Translations under genes and position numbers: made by a program
The notes under the pieces: generated by a model
What the model saw: the letters and a program-made list of their open reading frames with translations, nothing else
What the model was told of the DNA's origin: nothing
The model's database searches: none
Shown: positions 46,517-58,126 of the stretch, in pieces
Position numbering within the stretch: position 1 is the stretch's first letter
How the letters are laid out: each line of letters begins with the position of its first letter
Source of the DNA: Sodiomyces alkalinus F11
Taxonomy: Eukaryota; Ascomycota; Sordariomycetes; Glomerellales; Plectosphaerellaceae
Assembly (NCBI RefSeq): GCF_003711515.1
Contig: NW_021167081.1
Coordinates: forward strand, 1,228,236 to 1,292,235
Length of the DNA stretch: 64,000 bases
Direction: 5' to 3'

Positions 46517-48068
46517 CTACCTTTTCGTGGCCTGCCTCTTCTCTTTCTCCTGCTGCAACAGGAGATCCCGCATGGCTGCCCTCTCGTTCCGACTACCGCC
46601 CAACTTGGGTCCCCGGAGCACTTCGCCCTTCTCAACCCTGCTGTTGTAGCTGCCGGCCGGGTTGGCGGGACGGCGGCGGCGCTGCTGATGCTGCCTCCGG
46701 CGCAGGGACATGGCTTCCAGGAACTCGCGGCGAAATGCCTCGACGAGGCGGTCGTCGGCGCCGAGATTTTCATCGTCTTTTCCGGCGTTCTGCTTGGGGT
46801 CTTCTTCCTGGTCTGGGAGGTCATAGACGTCGACTGGATGGTTTGGGAAAGAAGGATTAGCCTCTGGGTATGCAACTTGTGGAGTTGAGAGAGGCAGAGA
46901 GAGGGAGAGGGAGAGAGAGAGAAAACAGGGAGAGTTGAGTTAAGGGAAGGGGAAAAAAAGTGGGCTGCAGAACAGAAAACTTACGTTTATTTTCCCGTAA
47001 GAATTCTTCCACAAGACGATCACGCTCCAGGTCCTCGCTGGCGCGACGCTGTCGTGAGCGCCGCGATTTCCCGTCGGATCCGAAACGCTCCTTCTTCGCG
47101 CGGGAACCGTTGAGGCCCTGGGGGTCGTCTCCTGCTTCGGCTGCCGCCGTTGCTGCTGCATCGTCCGTCACGCCGGGGGACGGGGAGTGGTCGTCTGCGG
47201 CCAAGGAGGCGAGGCGGCGGCGGGCGCGCTCGGTGAGGGCGATGTTGCGGGCGCGGGCTTCTTCGCCGAGGTCGACTTCCATGAGACGGCCGCGGATGGC
47301 GGCGACGCGGGGGTCGCGCTTGGTCTCGATGCTCGGGATGACGGTGCCGGGTGACCTGGGTTCGTGGCCGGATGATGATGGGTCGAAGCTGGCGTGTTCT
47401 TGGTCCATGGCGGCGGTGGTTTGCGCGGCCGCCGCGCGGCGGTTAGACAGCTTGGATTCTATGTATTCCATCCTTGCTTGTTCAGTACATGTGCGGAGGA
47501 GATGAGAAGAAGGAAAAGGTGAGAAAAGAAAAGGGAAAAGCAAAAGGATGGCGGTCGGGAGAAGGCGGCTGAATACTCACATGTGCTTGTTCACGAGCTC
47601 GCCCACGATACCCGTCTGAGGGGCGAAGCGCCCATGGATACCGAGGTCGACGGCATCGCCATCCTGGTTGCCCTGAACAAGGCTGCGCTCCTGATTCGCG
47701 TCATCGTCTCTGGCGTTTCGTCCGTCTTGGGATCCCTGTGGCCGGAATCCCACACCTTTGAGTCTGGATTTGCGGAGGTTGCGGAGGCGGAGGGCCTCCG
47801 CGATAGACTGGGAAGAGGGATCCGGGTCGTCGTCAACTTGGGCTTGGGTCAAGGCCGTCGGTGGGTCGGTGGGGAGGCGTGGTTCGGTCGACTCGGTGGG
47901 AAGGTTTCGGTCTGCGGGTGTTGATGATGGTTCAGGGCTTGTGGTTGTGTCTTTGATGTCGATATCCTGACTTTCGGGTCGTTGCCTGTAGCCCGGTTTG
48001 CGCTTCCTGTTGGAGCGAAAGAGGACGGGTGGGATCGTTGGTGACTGTTCTTCGGAAGTGGAGGCCAT
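46517..48068 (-). CDS. tls1: Tls1 / C9orf78 (HCA59) family splicing-associated protein
   Basis: Model: complement of 46517-46833, 46985-47472 and 47581-48068, 430 aa. The family core is split by the first intron: FAPQTGIVGELVNKHM joins MEYIESKLSNRR exactly in frame (AT|G). Upstream, IAEALRLRNLRKSRLKGVGF is the other conserved block. C-terminal blocks are DRLVEEFLRENKR and a final segment rich in Arg/Gln (MSLRRRQHQQRRRR, then RGPKLGGSRNERAAMRDLLL). Fission yeast Tls1 binds the Brr2 helicase and promotes splicing of telomere-maintenance transcripts; human C9orf78 also binds BRR2. It is therefore a nuclear spliceosome-linked factor. It is divergently paired with acylphosphatase (573 bp between start codons). 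Family assignment strong; symbol by homology. Confidence 0.85.
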
Positions 48069-48641
48069 TGGAGGCTTCGTCCGTCTTTAAGGTATGATTA
48101 GGCTCGTCGAGTCTTGGGTGGACGTAATGTGGCGTCTGGGTTTGTGTTGTCTGATTGAATTTTAGAGAGGATGGGATGAAGTGGTTCACATCTCACCGTT
48201 CCGTCTGGGGGGTTTGAAGATGGGGTGATGTACACAGCCGAGATTTATCCGACTGGCCAACCATTTCGGGCCGTGCTTTATCAGCGATGGAACCGTTCGT
48301 ATCGATAAGAGTATCGGCTCGACACCTCTCCACCCCTCGACGCCATACCTGATAAGGTGAGGTTCTTACTTGGGTACCTTACCTTAGTCTTCGTGCTTCG
48401 TACTTTAAGGTACCTTACATCAGATAATTACCTTAAAGTAAGGTGGTAGGTAAGGTATTTACCTGGAAACCTACCTTGTACCTATAACCCCATCAGTAGG
48501 TAGAAACATACCTTAAATGTACCTTAAACATTAAGGTCCTCGTTAAAACGACGACACCAAGAATCTTTCATTCTTCTTCTTCTTCTTCTCATTTCTCCTT
48601 TCTTCAGGTAAGGAGAATACTCCCTTGAGTAAATATTCACA
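48069..48641. promoter_or_regulatory. Divergent promoter region with dense palindromic GGTACC/CCTTA motifs
   Basis: Between the starts of Tls1-like (-) and acylphosphatase (+). Positions 48355-48540 contain at least eight ACCTTA/TAAGGT words, including TTAAGGTACCTTA. A CTT microsatellite lies near 48573-48590, just before the acylphosphatase start. Confidence 0.5.
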
Positions 48642-49187
48642 ATGATCAAACGCGTCAGTAAACAATCCCAAATCTCACCCCGTCAGGAGCTCTCTAACCC
48701 CCAACAGCAATACTTCCTCGTCCATGGTATTGTGCAGGGTAGGTTCTGTGATATGCATCTTGGTTGACTCCCTCCAAATCTCCATGATTATTTCTACACA
48801 ATTTTTAGACCGCAGGACTTTATAATACATCTCTCCTCACGTATCAAGAACTTCATTGACGTCACCTCACTCTCACGCCGCACAGGAGTCGGCTTTCGTT
48901 TCTTCACCAGGGGTAGAGCCTCCGATCATGGTCTCACTGGATGGTGTCGGAACACGCCAGATGACAAGGTTCGTGTCCCCGGGAGAGCTACTTCAAAAGA
49001 GCCCATTACGCTAACACGGAGCTTTGCTGCCTCCCAGGTTGAGGGCGAGGTCCAGGGTCAAGAGGAGAGCATCGCGGGGTTTCTTATAAACATCAACAGG
49101 GGTCCGCGGTTATCAAGAGTCAACAAGGTAGAAACGGAGGAAAGGGAGATTATCGAAGATGAGAAGCACTTTGAGATTCGACACTGA
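48642..49187 (+). CDS. Acylphosphatase
   Basis: Model: join 48642-48738, 48886-48968 and 49038-49187, 109 aa. After a short extension, the protein has the two acylphosphatase signatures: VHGIVQGVGFR (residues 27-37, with the phosphate-binding Arg37) and GLTGWCRN (48-55, with catalytic Asn55). A third block, GFLININRGPRLSRVNKVE, completes the small alpha/beta sandwich. It hydrolyses acyl phosphates such as 1,3-bisphosphoglycerate in the cytosol. Intron 1 falls inside the first signature (Q-G|V-G); both introns keep phase and intron 2 has a CTAAC branch. Length is usual for the family (about 100). It converges with Prp16 (152 bp between stops). Confidence 0.93.
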
Positions 49188-49339
49188 AAGTTCGTGCTGT
49201 CCTCCGTCGCGTGTTCCTATCTATAGCCCGCTTACTGACGCATTTCTAGCTGTATTGTTATTATTGTACCCTTTTTTTCTTTTTTCTTGTTTACTTGTTC
49301 ACCATAGATCCAACTTGCTTCATGTAACCAAACTCAAAC

Positions 49340-52267
49340 TTATATACCTCTTCCGGGCCGCCTCACCACCGGTTTCCTCACTGCGCCCTTGGTGACGAAT
49401 TTCTTGCCTGTGCTGGTAGCAGCCCCTGATTTCCGTTTCGCCTCCTTCCGTTTCGCCTCGCTCTGCAACCGCTCCTCCTCACGCTGCTTATCCTCCGCCA
49501 TCTTGGCCTCGATCTCCATCTTTCGGTTGAACTCGGTCTCGGTGATGCGCTTCTCCCGTACCGAGTATCCCTTCTCCCTGATCGAATAGAAGACCCCTCC
49601 TAGATCCGCCAGCCAGTGCGGATCCACCGCCGTCACCGTCGACACGTACACCTTGGACGTCAAAATCAGCTCGTGGTACACCACGTAATCGGGCGGGTGG
49701 CCGGCGTAGAGCGCCGACGTCGGGTGCAGCTGCACAGGCAGGTTGGTCCGAAGGTTGATGTATTCGCCCGACCCCTTGTACCGCGCCGCCTGGTGGTAGT
49801 ACCCGGCGCAGATGCACTTGCGGATGATGTCCCAGTCCATGCCGCAGCTGACCATGTTCATCTTCTGCATCTTCATAATGTCCAGCAGCTGATCCCGGAT
49901 CTCCTTGGCCCGCCGCAGCGACTTGGGGTGCAGGAAGTGCTTGATGCACCAGCCGTCCGAGTACCCGTGGGCCTTCCACGCCGAATACACCTGCAGGTAC
50001 GTGAGGTGATCCGACTCGTGCACCCAGAACTTCTCGCGCTGCGTGTCGGCTTCCTCCTGCCGCTCCTTGGGCCGGTAGAACACGCTGGGCACCGATAGCA
50101 TCGACACGATCGTGATCATCTCCTCGCTGCACCCGTATTCCTCGGCCGTGATGAGCAGCTTCGACAGGGAAGGGTCCATGGGGAAGGCGCTCATTTTCCG
50201 CCCAAGCGTCGTGAGCTCGCCGAGATTGTCCAAGGCGCCTAGAGCCCACAGGTCGAACATGGATGTCGTGATGGTGTCTTGCGGGGGCGGGTCCATGAAA
50301 TCGAAATCCAGCAGGTCTTTCACGCCGAGCGACTTTAACATGAGGACCGTGTTGCTGAGGTTCGTTCGCTGGATTTCCGGTATGGTTTGCAGATAAAGCT
50401 CCTCCTTGAACGCCTTTTCGGTGTACAGCCGAAACGCCTTTCCGGGCCCTGTTCTGCCGGCTCGTCCCGACCGCTGCGAAGCATTCGCTTGCGAGATAGG
50501 CGTGATCTGGAGCGTATCCATGCCCATTTTGGGATTGTAGACTTTCATCTTGGCGTATCCGGCATCCACGACGTACTTGATGCCTTCGACCGTCAGACTG
50601 GTCTCGGCAATGTTCGTCGCCACGATGCACTTGCGTACCCCCGGCGGCGCCCGGTCGAAAATTTTGGCTTGAAGGTCCGCAGGCATCTGGCTGTATATAG
50701 GTAGTACGCTAAGCTTAGGCGGGTCGTTGAGCGCCTCGAGTCGTCGTTGTATCAGCTCGCAAGTGACCTCAATATCCTCCTGCCCAGTCATGAACACCAG
50801 AATATCGCCCTGGTCCATAGACACATGGATGGAGAGCACCTGCTGCACCGCCTGATCCACATAGTCTTCTACCGGCGACCTGTGGAAGAGCGTGTCGACG
50901 GGGAACGTCCGACCGGGAATGACAAAGTCGGGAGCGCCACCATAAAAGTCGGAGAACCGCTTAGCGTTGAGGGTTGCTGAGGTGACTATCAATTTGATAT
51001 CGCGCCTGCGCTGGAGAATCTTCTTGAACAGGCCCATGAGAATATCCGTGTTCAGAGCACGTTCGTGCGCCTCATCCATGATGACGCACGAGTATTTATC
51101 GAGGTCCGGTTCGTTGAGCGACTCGCGAAGGAGCACGCCGTCCGTCATGTATTTAATGACGGTGTCTTTGCTCGTGCAGTCCTCGAACCGAATAGAGTAG
51201 CCGACTGAGCTGCCAAGCTTGACATCCATCTCCTCAGCCACTCGCTTGGCCACGCTCATGGCCGCCACGCGCCTGGGCTGTGTGCAGCCGATCATACCAT
51301 TCTTCCCATACCCGTCCTCGTAGAGAAACTGGGTCAGCTGTGTAGTTTTTCCCGAGCCGGTCTCGCCAACAACCACGATGACTTGGTTCTCTCGGATGAC
51401 CCTCATCAGATCCTCCCGCACTGCAAAGGCAGGAAGGTATTGGCGTTGTTCCCGCAAGGTCTTGGTCCGTGTGAAGTCGGTCACGCCTTCGGACTTGTTC
51501 ATGTGATCGCTGAACTTATTGCTCTTCTCCCCATCGGGGCCTTTCTTCGCATCCTCTTCGCTCGCGATCGGCATGGCACTGTCGCCTTCGTCCTCTCTGA
51601 CGCCCATCAGGTTCCCCAGTGCGGTGCCCTTCATGCTCGTGGCTTCCCGCGCCTGCCGTTGCCTCTCCCTCTGCTGCCGGGCTTCCCTCACAACCTTGCT
51701 CCCCTTGCGGCTGAAGACGGCCATGTCGCTCTGGTAGTCTCGCACCGCCGGGACCGGTTCGAGCTGCTTGGTGAAGATGGTGCGGCCGTCGAGGAAGGGC
51801 GGGCGGAGGTCATGCACGAGCAGATGAATGCGCGTCGATTCTTCTTCGTCAAAGTCGGCAGCCATGTCCCTCCGCTGGGCCACGCCCGAGACCAGCATTC
51901 GGTTCGTCTCCCACGCGTCATTCTCCTTCTGGCGCTGCTCCCGGCGCGCGTCGTACCGCTCCACCATCTTCTCCGTCTTGGCGGCCTCCTGGTGATCCCT
52001 CTCCCATGCTGAGTAGTCGGCTCCGAAGGGATTGTGCGAGTCCTCGCCAAAGACGTGACCGCCGAGCTCGTCCCCGCCATACCAATCGCGATCGAGTGCT
52101 ATCGTGTCTTCTTCTGTCGGTGCAGGCACGTCACGCCGTGGTGATGCTTGTCGGTGTCCGGCACGGGGTGTTGTTGCACGTTCTGCACGGGGTGTCGAGC
52201 GACCGCTGCCATCCAGTCTTCTACGTTTGAAGACAGGCGGTCCTCCATATGAACGGTCGTCAGACAT
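49340..52267 (-). CDS. prp16: DEAH-box pre-mRNA-splicing ATPase Prp16
   Basis: A single intronless frame of 975 aa. Helicase motifs are motif [11 protein letters not shown] (301-310), DEAH (398-401) and SAT (430-432). Motif VI-type [14 protein letters not shown], the winged-helix/ratchet region and the OB-fold segment ([19 protein letters not shown]...[10 protein letters not shown]) follow. The N-terminal [12 protein letters not shown]...[10 protein letters not shown] block and the OB region fit Prp16 rather than Prp2, Prp22 or Prp43. Prp16 remodels the spliceosome after the first step, driving the C to C* transition and proofreading. The C-terminal tail is Arg/Lys-rich. Lack of introns contrasts with most other genes in the window. 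It is divergent from Pwp1 (703 bp). Confidence 0.96.
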   Translation of the reverse strand: MSDDRSYGGPPVFKRRRLDGSGRSTPRAERATTPRAGHRQASPRRDVPAPTEEDTIALDRDWYGGDELGGHVFGEDSHNPFGADYSAWERDHQEAAKTEKMVERYDARREQRQKENDAWETNRMLVSGVAQRRDMAADFDEEESTRIHLLVHDLRPPFLDGRTIFTKQLEPVPAVRDYQSDMAVFSRKGSKVVREARQQRERQRQAREATSMKGTALGNLMGVREDEGDSAMPIASEEDAKKGPDGEKSNKFSDHMNKSEGVTDFTRTKTLREQRQYLPAFAVREDLMRVIRENQVIVVVGETGSGKTTQLTQFLYEDGYGKNGMIGCTQPRRVAAMSVAKRVAEEMDVKLGSSVGYSIRFEDCTSKDTVIKYMTDGVLLRESLNEPDLDKYSCVIMDEAHERALNTDILMGLFKKILQRRRDIKLIVTSATLNAKRFSDFYGGAPDFVIPGRTFPVDTLFHRSPVEDYVDQAVQQVLSIHVSMDQGDILVFMTGQEDIEVTCELIQRRLEALNDPPKLSVLPIYSQMPADLQAKIFDRAPPGVRKCIVATNIAETSLTVEGIKYVVDAGYAKMKVYNPKMGMDTLQITPISQANASQRSGRAGRTGPGKAFRLYTEKAFKEELYLQTIPEIQRTNLSNTVLMLKSLGVKDLLDFDFMDPPPQDTITTSMFDLWALGALDNLGELTTLGRKMSAFPMDPSLSKLLITAEEYGCSEEMITIVSMLSVPSVFYRPKERQEEADTQREKFWVHESDHLTYLQVYSAWKAHGYSDGWCIKHFLHPKSLRRAKEIRDQLLDIMKMQKMNMVSCGMDWDIIRKCICAGYYHQAARYKGSGEYINLRTNLPVQLHPTSALYAGHPPDYVVYHELILTSKVYVSTVTAVDPHWLADLGGVFYSIREKGYSVREKRITETEFNRKMEIEAKMAEDKQREEERLQSEAKRKEAKRKSGAATSTGKKFVTKGAVRKPVVRRPGRGI

Positions 52268-52970
52268 ATTTGCGGGTAATGTTGTCGGTGGTGGAAGTCT
52301 ATGGGTGCTCCTGAGTACTGAGCAAAAGAAGGGAGGATACCTTAATTACCTTACCTTAGATACGAAGTACTACCTGGATGGGAAATGGATGCGACCTTAT
52401 TGGTTTAGGTAGGTACCTACCTTACCTTACCTCATTTTGTCCGACGATGAACCGACATTATCTTATCACCTACACCGAAGCGATGAATGACCCACATAAG
52501 TACACTACCTTATTGAGTCCCATTCTCATAAGGTACTCCACGAGGAGATTCAACCATACGTCCGGTTGGTAATTAGTTACTTACTGTCTTAAGAAGATCT
52601 TGAGTATTTTTCATGGCTGTAATGTAACATATCTTGGTGATTTTGGCACTTAAGACGGTGACCTTTGGTTACAACAAGGTCATCGGTTCCTTGTTCCTTT
52701 GTATTCGCGACATCCCCCCACAAGGACATGGTAACTTCCTGGAAGCCGCTTCGTACGATAAGATACCTTAGGTACGGCCTACCTAAGGTAGGTACCTTAC
52801 TTTGAGCACAACTTCCGATAAGATAAACATTAACCCCACTTGGAATTTTTTTCTGCAGTCCACCACCTCGAGAAGCTTGCCCTGAAGAACAGGGCTTCAC
52901 CGGTCCCCTCCGTCGCAAAGCCTTTTTTCTTCTTTTTTTAATCCGAGCGCCGGTGCTGACATCTGCCACC
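52268..52970. promoter_or_regulatory. Divergent promoter region Prp16 / Pwp1 with palindromic motifs
   Basis: Motif-dense at 52338-52432 and 52763-52801 (for example TACCTAAGGTAGGTACCTTA). The Pwp1 start has a good CCACCATGT context. No other feature. Confidence 0.5.
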
Positions 52971-54729
52971 ATGTCTATGATTACGGCTACGGCCTGGGTC
53001 CCGCGGGGCTTCGCCGCACCCTTCCCCACCAAATCTACCTTTGACGAAGCCGAGTTCGAACGCATCGCAGAACTCGCCAAGCTCCAACTCGATGATGCGG
53101 AGGAAGACTTGAGGCAGGCTCAAGAAGCGCAGGGCGATGCTTCCGACGAAGACGGAAAGCCAACAAAAGGCACCTCGACCGAGAAGACGGGAAACGGAGA
53201 CAAGAAATCGATTGAAACGTCACAGTTGGTCACACCAACCCCTCCCGGCCGGTTGAAAAGGATTTGTCCTGGTCGCTAAATTCAGTCTTAGAATCGATAT
53301 CAATGATGATGATCTGAAGGAATACGACCTCGAACATTACGACGACGACGACGACGACAACAACAACAACAACAACAACGATGACGAAGATGCTGTCGGC
53401 AAGGGCGAGCCGCTAACCATGTTCGGCAACGTGAAGTCCCTAGCATATTACGAGTCGAACAAGGACGACCCGTACATCACCCTCCCGGACGAAGAGGACG
53501 AAGACGAAGAGCGCGAGGACCTGCAAATTCTAGCGACCGACAACCTCCTGCTGGCGGCGAAGGTGGAAGATGAGCTGGCACATTTGGAAGTCTACGTCTA
53601 CGAGGACGAGGCCGACAACCTCTACGTTCACCACGACATCATGCTTCCCGCGATACCCCTCTGCGTCGAGTGGCTGGATATCCCCGTGCAAAAGAAAGGC
53701 GTCGACAAAGATGCGACGGCCAATTTCGTTGCCGTCGGCACAATGGACCCGGACATTGAGATTTGGGACCTGGACGTGATAGACTGCATGTACCCCAACG
53801 CCATATTAGGCCAGGGCGGCGAGGGAGCCGAGGAGAAGAAGCAGAAGAAGAAGAAGAAGTCAAAGAAGGCGAACGACGAGTACCACGTCGACGCGGTGTT
53901 GGCCCTGGCGGCCAACAGGAAACACCGGAACTTGCTGGCGTCAGCGTCAGCAGACAAGACGGTCAAGCTCTGGGACCTGCACACCGCCAAGTGCGCCAAA
54001 TCGTACTCGTACCACACGGACAAGGTGTGCTCGCTGGCTTGGCACGCGGCCGAGACGACGGTGCTGCTGAGCGGCAGCTACGACCGCACGGTGGTGGCGG
54101 CGGACATGCGGGCGCCGGAGGCCAAAGCGCCGCGATGGGGCGTGGAAAGCGACGTCGAGACGGTCCGGTGGGACCCGCACGACGCGAACTACTTCTTCGT
54201 CTCGACGGAGAGCGGCATGGTGCACTACCACGACGTGCGCAGCGCACCCACCAACCCGGCGGGCACAAAGGCCGTCTGGACGCTGCAGGCGCACGACGAG
54301 TCGGTGTCGTCGTTCGACGTCAACCCCGTCGTCCCCGGCTTCCTGGCCACCGGCTCGACGGACAAGACGGTCAAGCTGTGGAACGTCCAGGCGAGCGGGC
54401 CCAGCATGGTGGTGTCGCGGAACCTGGACATCGGGAAGGTCTTCGCTACGAAGTTCGGGCCGGATCCCGAGGTGGCGTTCCGGCTCGGCGTCGCGGGCAG
54501 TCAGGGTACGATGCACGTGTGGGACACGAGCACCAACGCGGCGGTCCGGAACGCGTTCGCCCACCGGCATGCGGTGCCGGTGCGGGAGGGTGCCCCGGAG
54601 GACAGGCTAGTGGGGGTTGAATCGGACGATAGCGAAAGCGACGACGACGATGACGACGACGATATGGAGGAATTCGAGAACAGAGCCAAGAAGGGCAATC
54701 AAGAGGACGAGTCGATGGACGAGGATTAA
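52971..54729 (+). CDS. PWP1: Periodic tryptophan protein 1, WD-repeat ribosome-biogenesis factor
   Basis: Model: join 52971-53224 and 53292-54729, 563 aa. It begins MSMITATAWVPRGFAAPFPTK, the family N-terminus, then FDEAEFERIAELAKLQLDDA. After the intron, DDLKEYDLEHYDDDDDD is followed by a poly-Asn run and MFGNVKSLAYYESNKDDPYI. At least five WD repeats follow (SASADKTVKLWDL, LSGSYDRTVVAADM, ATGSTDKTVKLWNV, GTMHVWD), with a Lys-rich insert (KKQKKKKKSKK) that may be nucleolar-targeting, and an acidic C-terminal tail. Pwp1 works in 60S ribosomal subunit assembly in the nucleolus. The intron is 67 nt; its GTTGGT donor is weak but only this phase restores the conserved DDLKEYDLEHY. The GAC/AAC codon run (53339-53379) is a likely length-variable microsatellite. 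Confidence 0.92.
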
Positions 54730-56800
54730 TGAGAATCGAAAAATGGCGATAGATCGGTTAGGCGCCTTGATTACTTCGCCCAACCCCGGTAACCCACAGG
54801 CTGGTGGTGTAATGCACATTGGTCCAGAAGTAATCTGTTGTCCGACTACGGGAAATCTCCCTCTACGTGAACTGGATTTTTCCCCCAACCATTTGAAGCC
54901 ATTTGTTTGCATGCGCCTGATGATCATGGCAAAGCTCTGACAGTTCTTCGGCGCATAATCAAGTACAACCAACCCTTGCGGACCATGAAGGAGGTGGCAC
55001 TAGCAACGCGGCTATCGAGTCGGTCCAGCTAAGATCCAAAACGCATAATGGAAGGAAGACCCTCAGTGCTCAGTGGTCCAAGCAAGTGTTCCATGCACCA
55101 GGACGAGTGATATTTAGAATGAAGGCCTGTCTGGCCGGGTATGCAGTTGGTATGTGCAGATGGCATGATGGTAAGAGAGTCGACTCCTGAACAGAGCAAG
55201 AGCCAGGAGGAAAATAGCCCTTCGTACGACTAAAGTGTCGCCGGTTAGGGGCTCCGTAGCATGGGAAGGCTGTGTATGTACAACGTACGAAGTAGGCAGG
55301 CTGATGGGCGTAACCAACAGGCGTCTGTCAAGGTTACTTGTTAATTACCAACCAGACCCAGAGAGAGGGACGCCGGCGTTTCCATCACTTGTCATGGTGG
55401 GCCAAGATTCCAAGACTAGGCATGATCCGCCGGCCCCAGGGTAGACTGAAGCCGCTTACGCAGGGACAGCGGCCGAAAGTGGAGTCGATGCTTGGGTTGT
55501 GAAACTCTTGAAACGCCGGAGTCATAAGCCAATCAGGGGGCGTAAAGATGGGCTGAAGATCCAATGTCATCGCCCGGCCCATTGGTGGGTGGGCCGACGA
55601 AGATCCTGCATGGTGGGTGGAACGACGGTGCATAAGTGATTGCGTGCAAGCGTGTAATTATGTAATACAACGTAGCAGCGTAGCGTGTGCGCTTTTTTTG
55701 CGACCATTCCCTCATCCTTCGGCACTTCCTATTCGCTTGAGAACTCGACCACGTCGTCCGAAGATGACGAGCTTTGCGTTGAGCATCCACGTTTCAACTA
55801 ATAATAAAAACGAGGTGGTTCGAAGACGGCAAGGGGCTTTACGTTGCACTTGGTGCGTCCAGAGACGTGGAACGGTGTGACTGCTGGGTGTTGGTAGTTT
55901 GGTCGACGTATCCGTACGCTGTACGCTGTACGCTGTACCTACTTCGTTGACGATGTGGTTATGGAGTAACAGCCGCTTTGCGACGCTGTCATGCAGTGTG
56001 TTTATGTACGTTGGGCGCCGTTCGACCAACATACCTCTTACCTAGGTACCTATTAGCCAGAATTGGTGGTTTGCTCTTCTTTTCTCGTCTTTTCTCGTCT
56101 TTTCTTTTCCGGGTAGCTACAGGCAATCATCTATCTCATCGGCTTTGCTGTGAGCACCCGTCTTGGCGATGGGAAAGGCCAGCTGCATATGAAAATTTGG
56201 TTCTTCTCATCTTGTATACGAAGTATTCTGTGTGCTTTGCGATGCGCGCGGTATCGAGTCATGGCGTGGGCGTTTGGTGACGACCGGCGTGAGAAGAGCA
56301 TGATTCTGGCCAACTGGATGGTGTTTGTACGGAGTACGAGCCAAAAAGAAAGAAGAAAAAAGGGGGGGGGCAGCAACGCGGGAAATCCCTAACAGGCACC
56401 GTACCTGTTCTTCCGGTCCCCACTAAAACGTTTTTAGTCGAGACGACGGGCACCAGGGTGGAAACTGGGAGATCTCCAAGGTGGTTGGATTGAGCCAATA
56501 GGGAAAAAGGAAAGCTTCCGCAAGGTCAAGGTTGTCGCCCCCCCACCCCCCCCCCCTGTATGGGGTACGCAAGGCACAAGTTCAACAGAGAAGGAACCCT
56601 GCGCGGGGTTTATCACTCGTGCGAGTCGTGCCCCCAAGGACGACCCAACTCATAGACTTGGCGAATGAAGGAGCTGCCCCCAACCGCAGAGGTGGTTTCC
56701 CCCCCCGAAGAAACTACCCCCGTCCCTTGTCGAGACATTTTTCTTTTCCACTCTCAAGTCAGAACGCTTCGTGAAAGCGTTTTGCTTTTCTGAATCTTCC
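54730..56800. other. Intergenic region
   Basis: No gene recognised. It contains a GTACGCT tandem (55914-55938), a GGTACC-type motif near 56035-56053, TTTTCTCGTC repeats near 56080-56105 and C/G homopolymers near 56361-56370 and 56538-56557. Short open frames here lack family resemblance. Confidence 0.45.
55914..55938. repeat. 7-bp tandem repeat (GTACGCT, three and a half copies)
   Basis: Perfect copies GTACGCT GTACGCT GTACGCT GTAC in intergenic DNA. Confidence 0.85.
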
Positions 56801-58126
56801 TTCTCACATCGAGGGCGACACACGATTTTTCATCGTTGCCGTTTTCTTTTTTACTTCACTTCTATACCAACACTCCTTTCTTTCCTTGGGCCGTGACCCT
56901 TTTTGAGCAGAGAACCGATTGCCGATCTTATTCTTTCCTTTCAGTGAACTCGACCTTGCCGTTGCGCATTCATTCGCCTGGACGTACGGCACTGAGGACA
57001 AACATAAACCCAGAAAAAAAAAAATTCATCAACCGCCGGAAAACGGGCACAACATCGCAGGACCGAAGTTGATTCTTATATACTCACGAACCTATTTTCC
57101 ATCCATTTCCTTGTTCGCATGCGCGCAGGCGTCATACCGAATCGGCACCTACACAGGCACGACGAAAGGCAGTCGCCACCTGAGTGAACGAACCAGCACT
57201 CGCGCCGGTCCATCTATCCATCTATCGCCACCCGATTGTATGAAGTAGTGGAGAGCCTCGATCTCCGGCATTGCACTGCTTCCCGAGGACGCCTCCCCGA
57301 CTGCTCACGGCGCCACCTGTCTCACAGTCCTATTCTTCACCGAGGACACCTTATGATCACTTGACACGATTGATATCACACACTCGTCATTTTCACAAGC
57401 AACCGATCTTCCGCTCACCTCGCCCGATTGACGACGACGACTTGACTAAGCACAGTCACGTTGCAACTCCCCTCAATTCCAGTGTCACCCACCCTACCGA
57501 CGAACATACGGAATCCGGCGACGTGATTGTTCGCTTCAGTGAACTAACCCACGTCGATTCACTTTCTTTTTCCAAGCCAGGTCGTTTCCTTTTTCCGACT
57601 TCAGAGACCGCGAACCATTTTCGGCCCCTCAACTGACGCCGTCTCTGTTCTTCTTTTTTTCCCGCAACCTGTCTACACATCTGTTCCCCAACGCACTGTC
57701 CACTTTATCCGCCAAGGCAACAGATCCCACCAATCACAGCGACAGGCCTTCTAGCTTCGCTCCGGTTTCCAAGTTCATTCGGACTCGGAGCCGCCGATAC
57801 CATTCGGAGCGAGTTAGTCGCATCACTTGTCACCCACATTTTGGAGGTCCCGCCGCGGACTTGTCGTCCTAGGGTTATCGAGCCTGCCCCATCTTGTAGC
57901 CTTGGGGGTCCGGCTTGCTAGGTTGACAGCTCAACTGACATTGACGTCTTCCACTCGACGAACACCCACTAACAAGACTCGGATTTTCCCATCATCCAGG
58001 CTCGACCTCTCAACCAATCTCTCAATCACACTCAATAAACCTCTTTCTTGACTAGGCATCCTCAAAAAGAAGAAAAGAAAAGAAAAAGCCCCCCAAGGCA
58101 TCCACGGGAGACAAATACCGCCAACC
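56800..58126 (+). promoter_or_regulatory. Pyrimidine-rich promoter/leader of the Ser/Pro-rich gene
   Basis: About 1.3 kb of C+T-rich plus strand runs up to the start at 58127. An open frame of 121 codons (57271-57636) lies within it but is Pro/Ser/His-rich without family resemblance; I treat it as leader sequence or a possible uORF. Confidence 0.4.

Noticed and set aside
49488..50630. 380-codon open frame in another frame of the Prp16 region
   Set aside because: It is a G+C-driven shadow of the prp16 coding sequence on the same strand; the 975-codon frame contains every helicase motif.
53763..54620. 285-codon Gly/Arg/His-rich frame inside Pwp1
   Set aside because: Shadow frame of the WD-repeat coding sequence, with low-complexity composition typical of a shifted G+C-rich frame.
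57271..57636. 121-codon open frame upstream of the Ser/Pro-rich gene
   Set aside because: It lies in C+T-rich leader sequence, has Pro/Ser/His bias expected from that composition, and shows no family resemblance.
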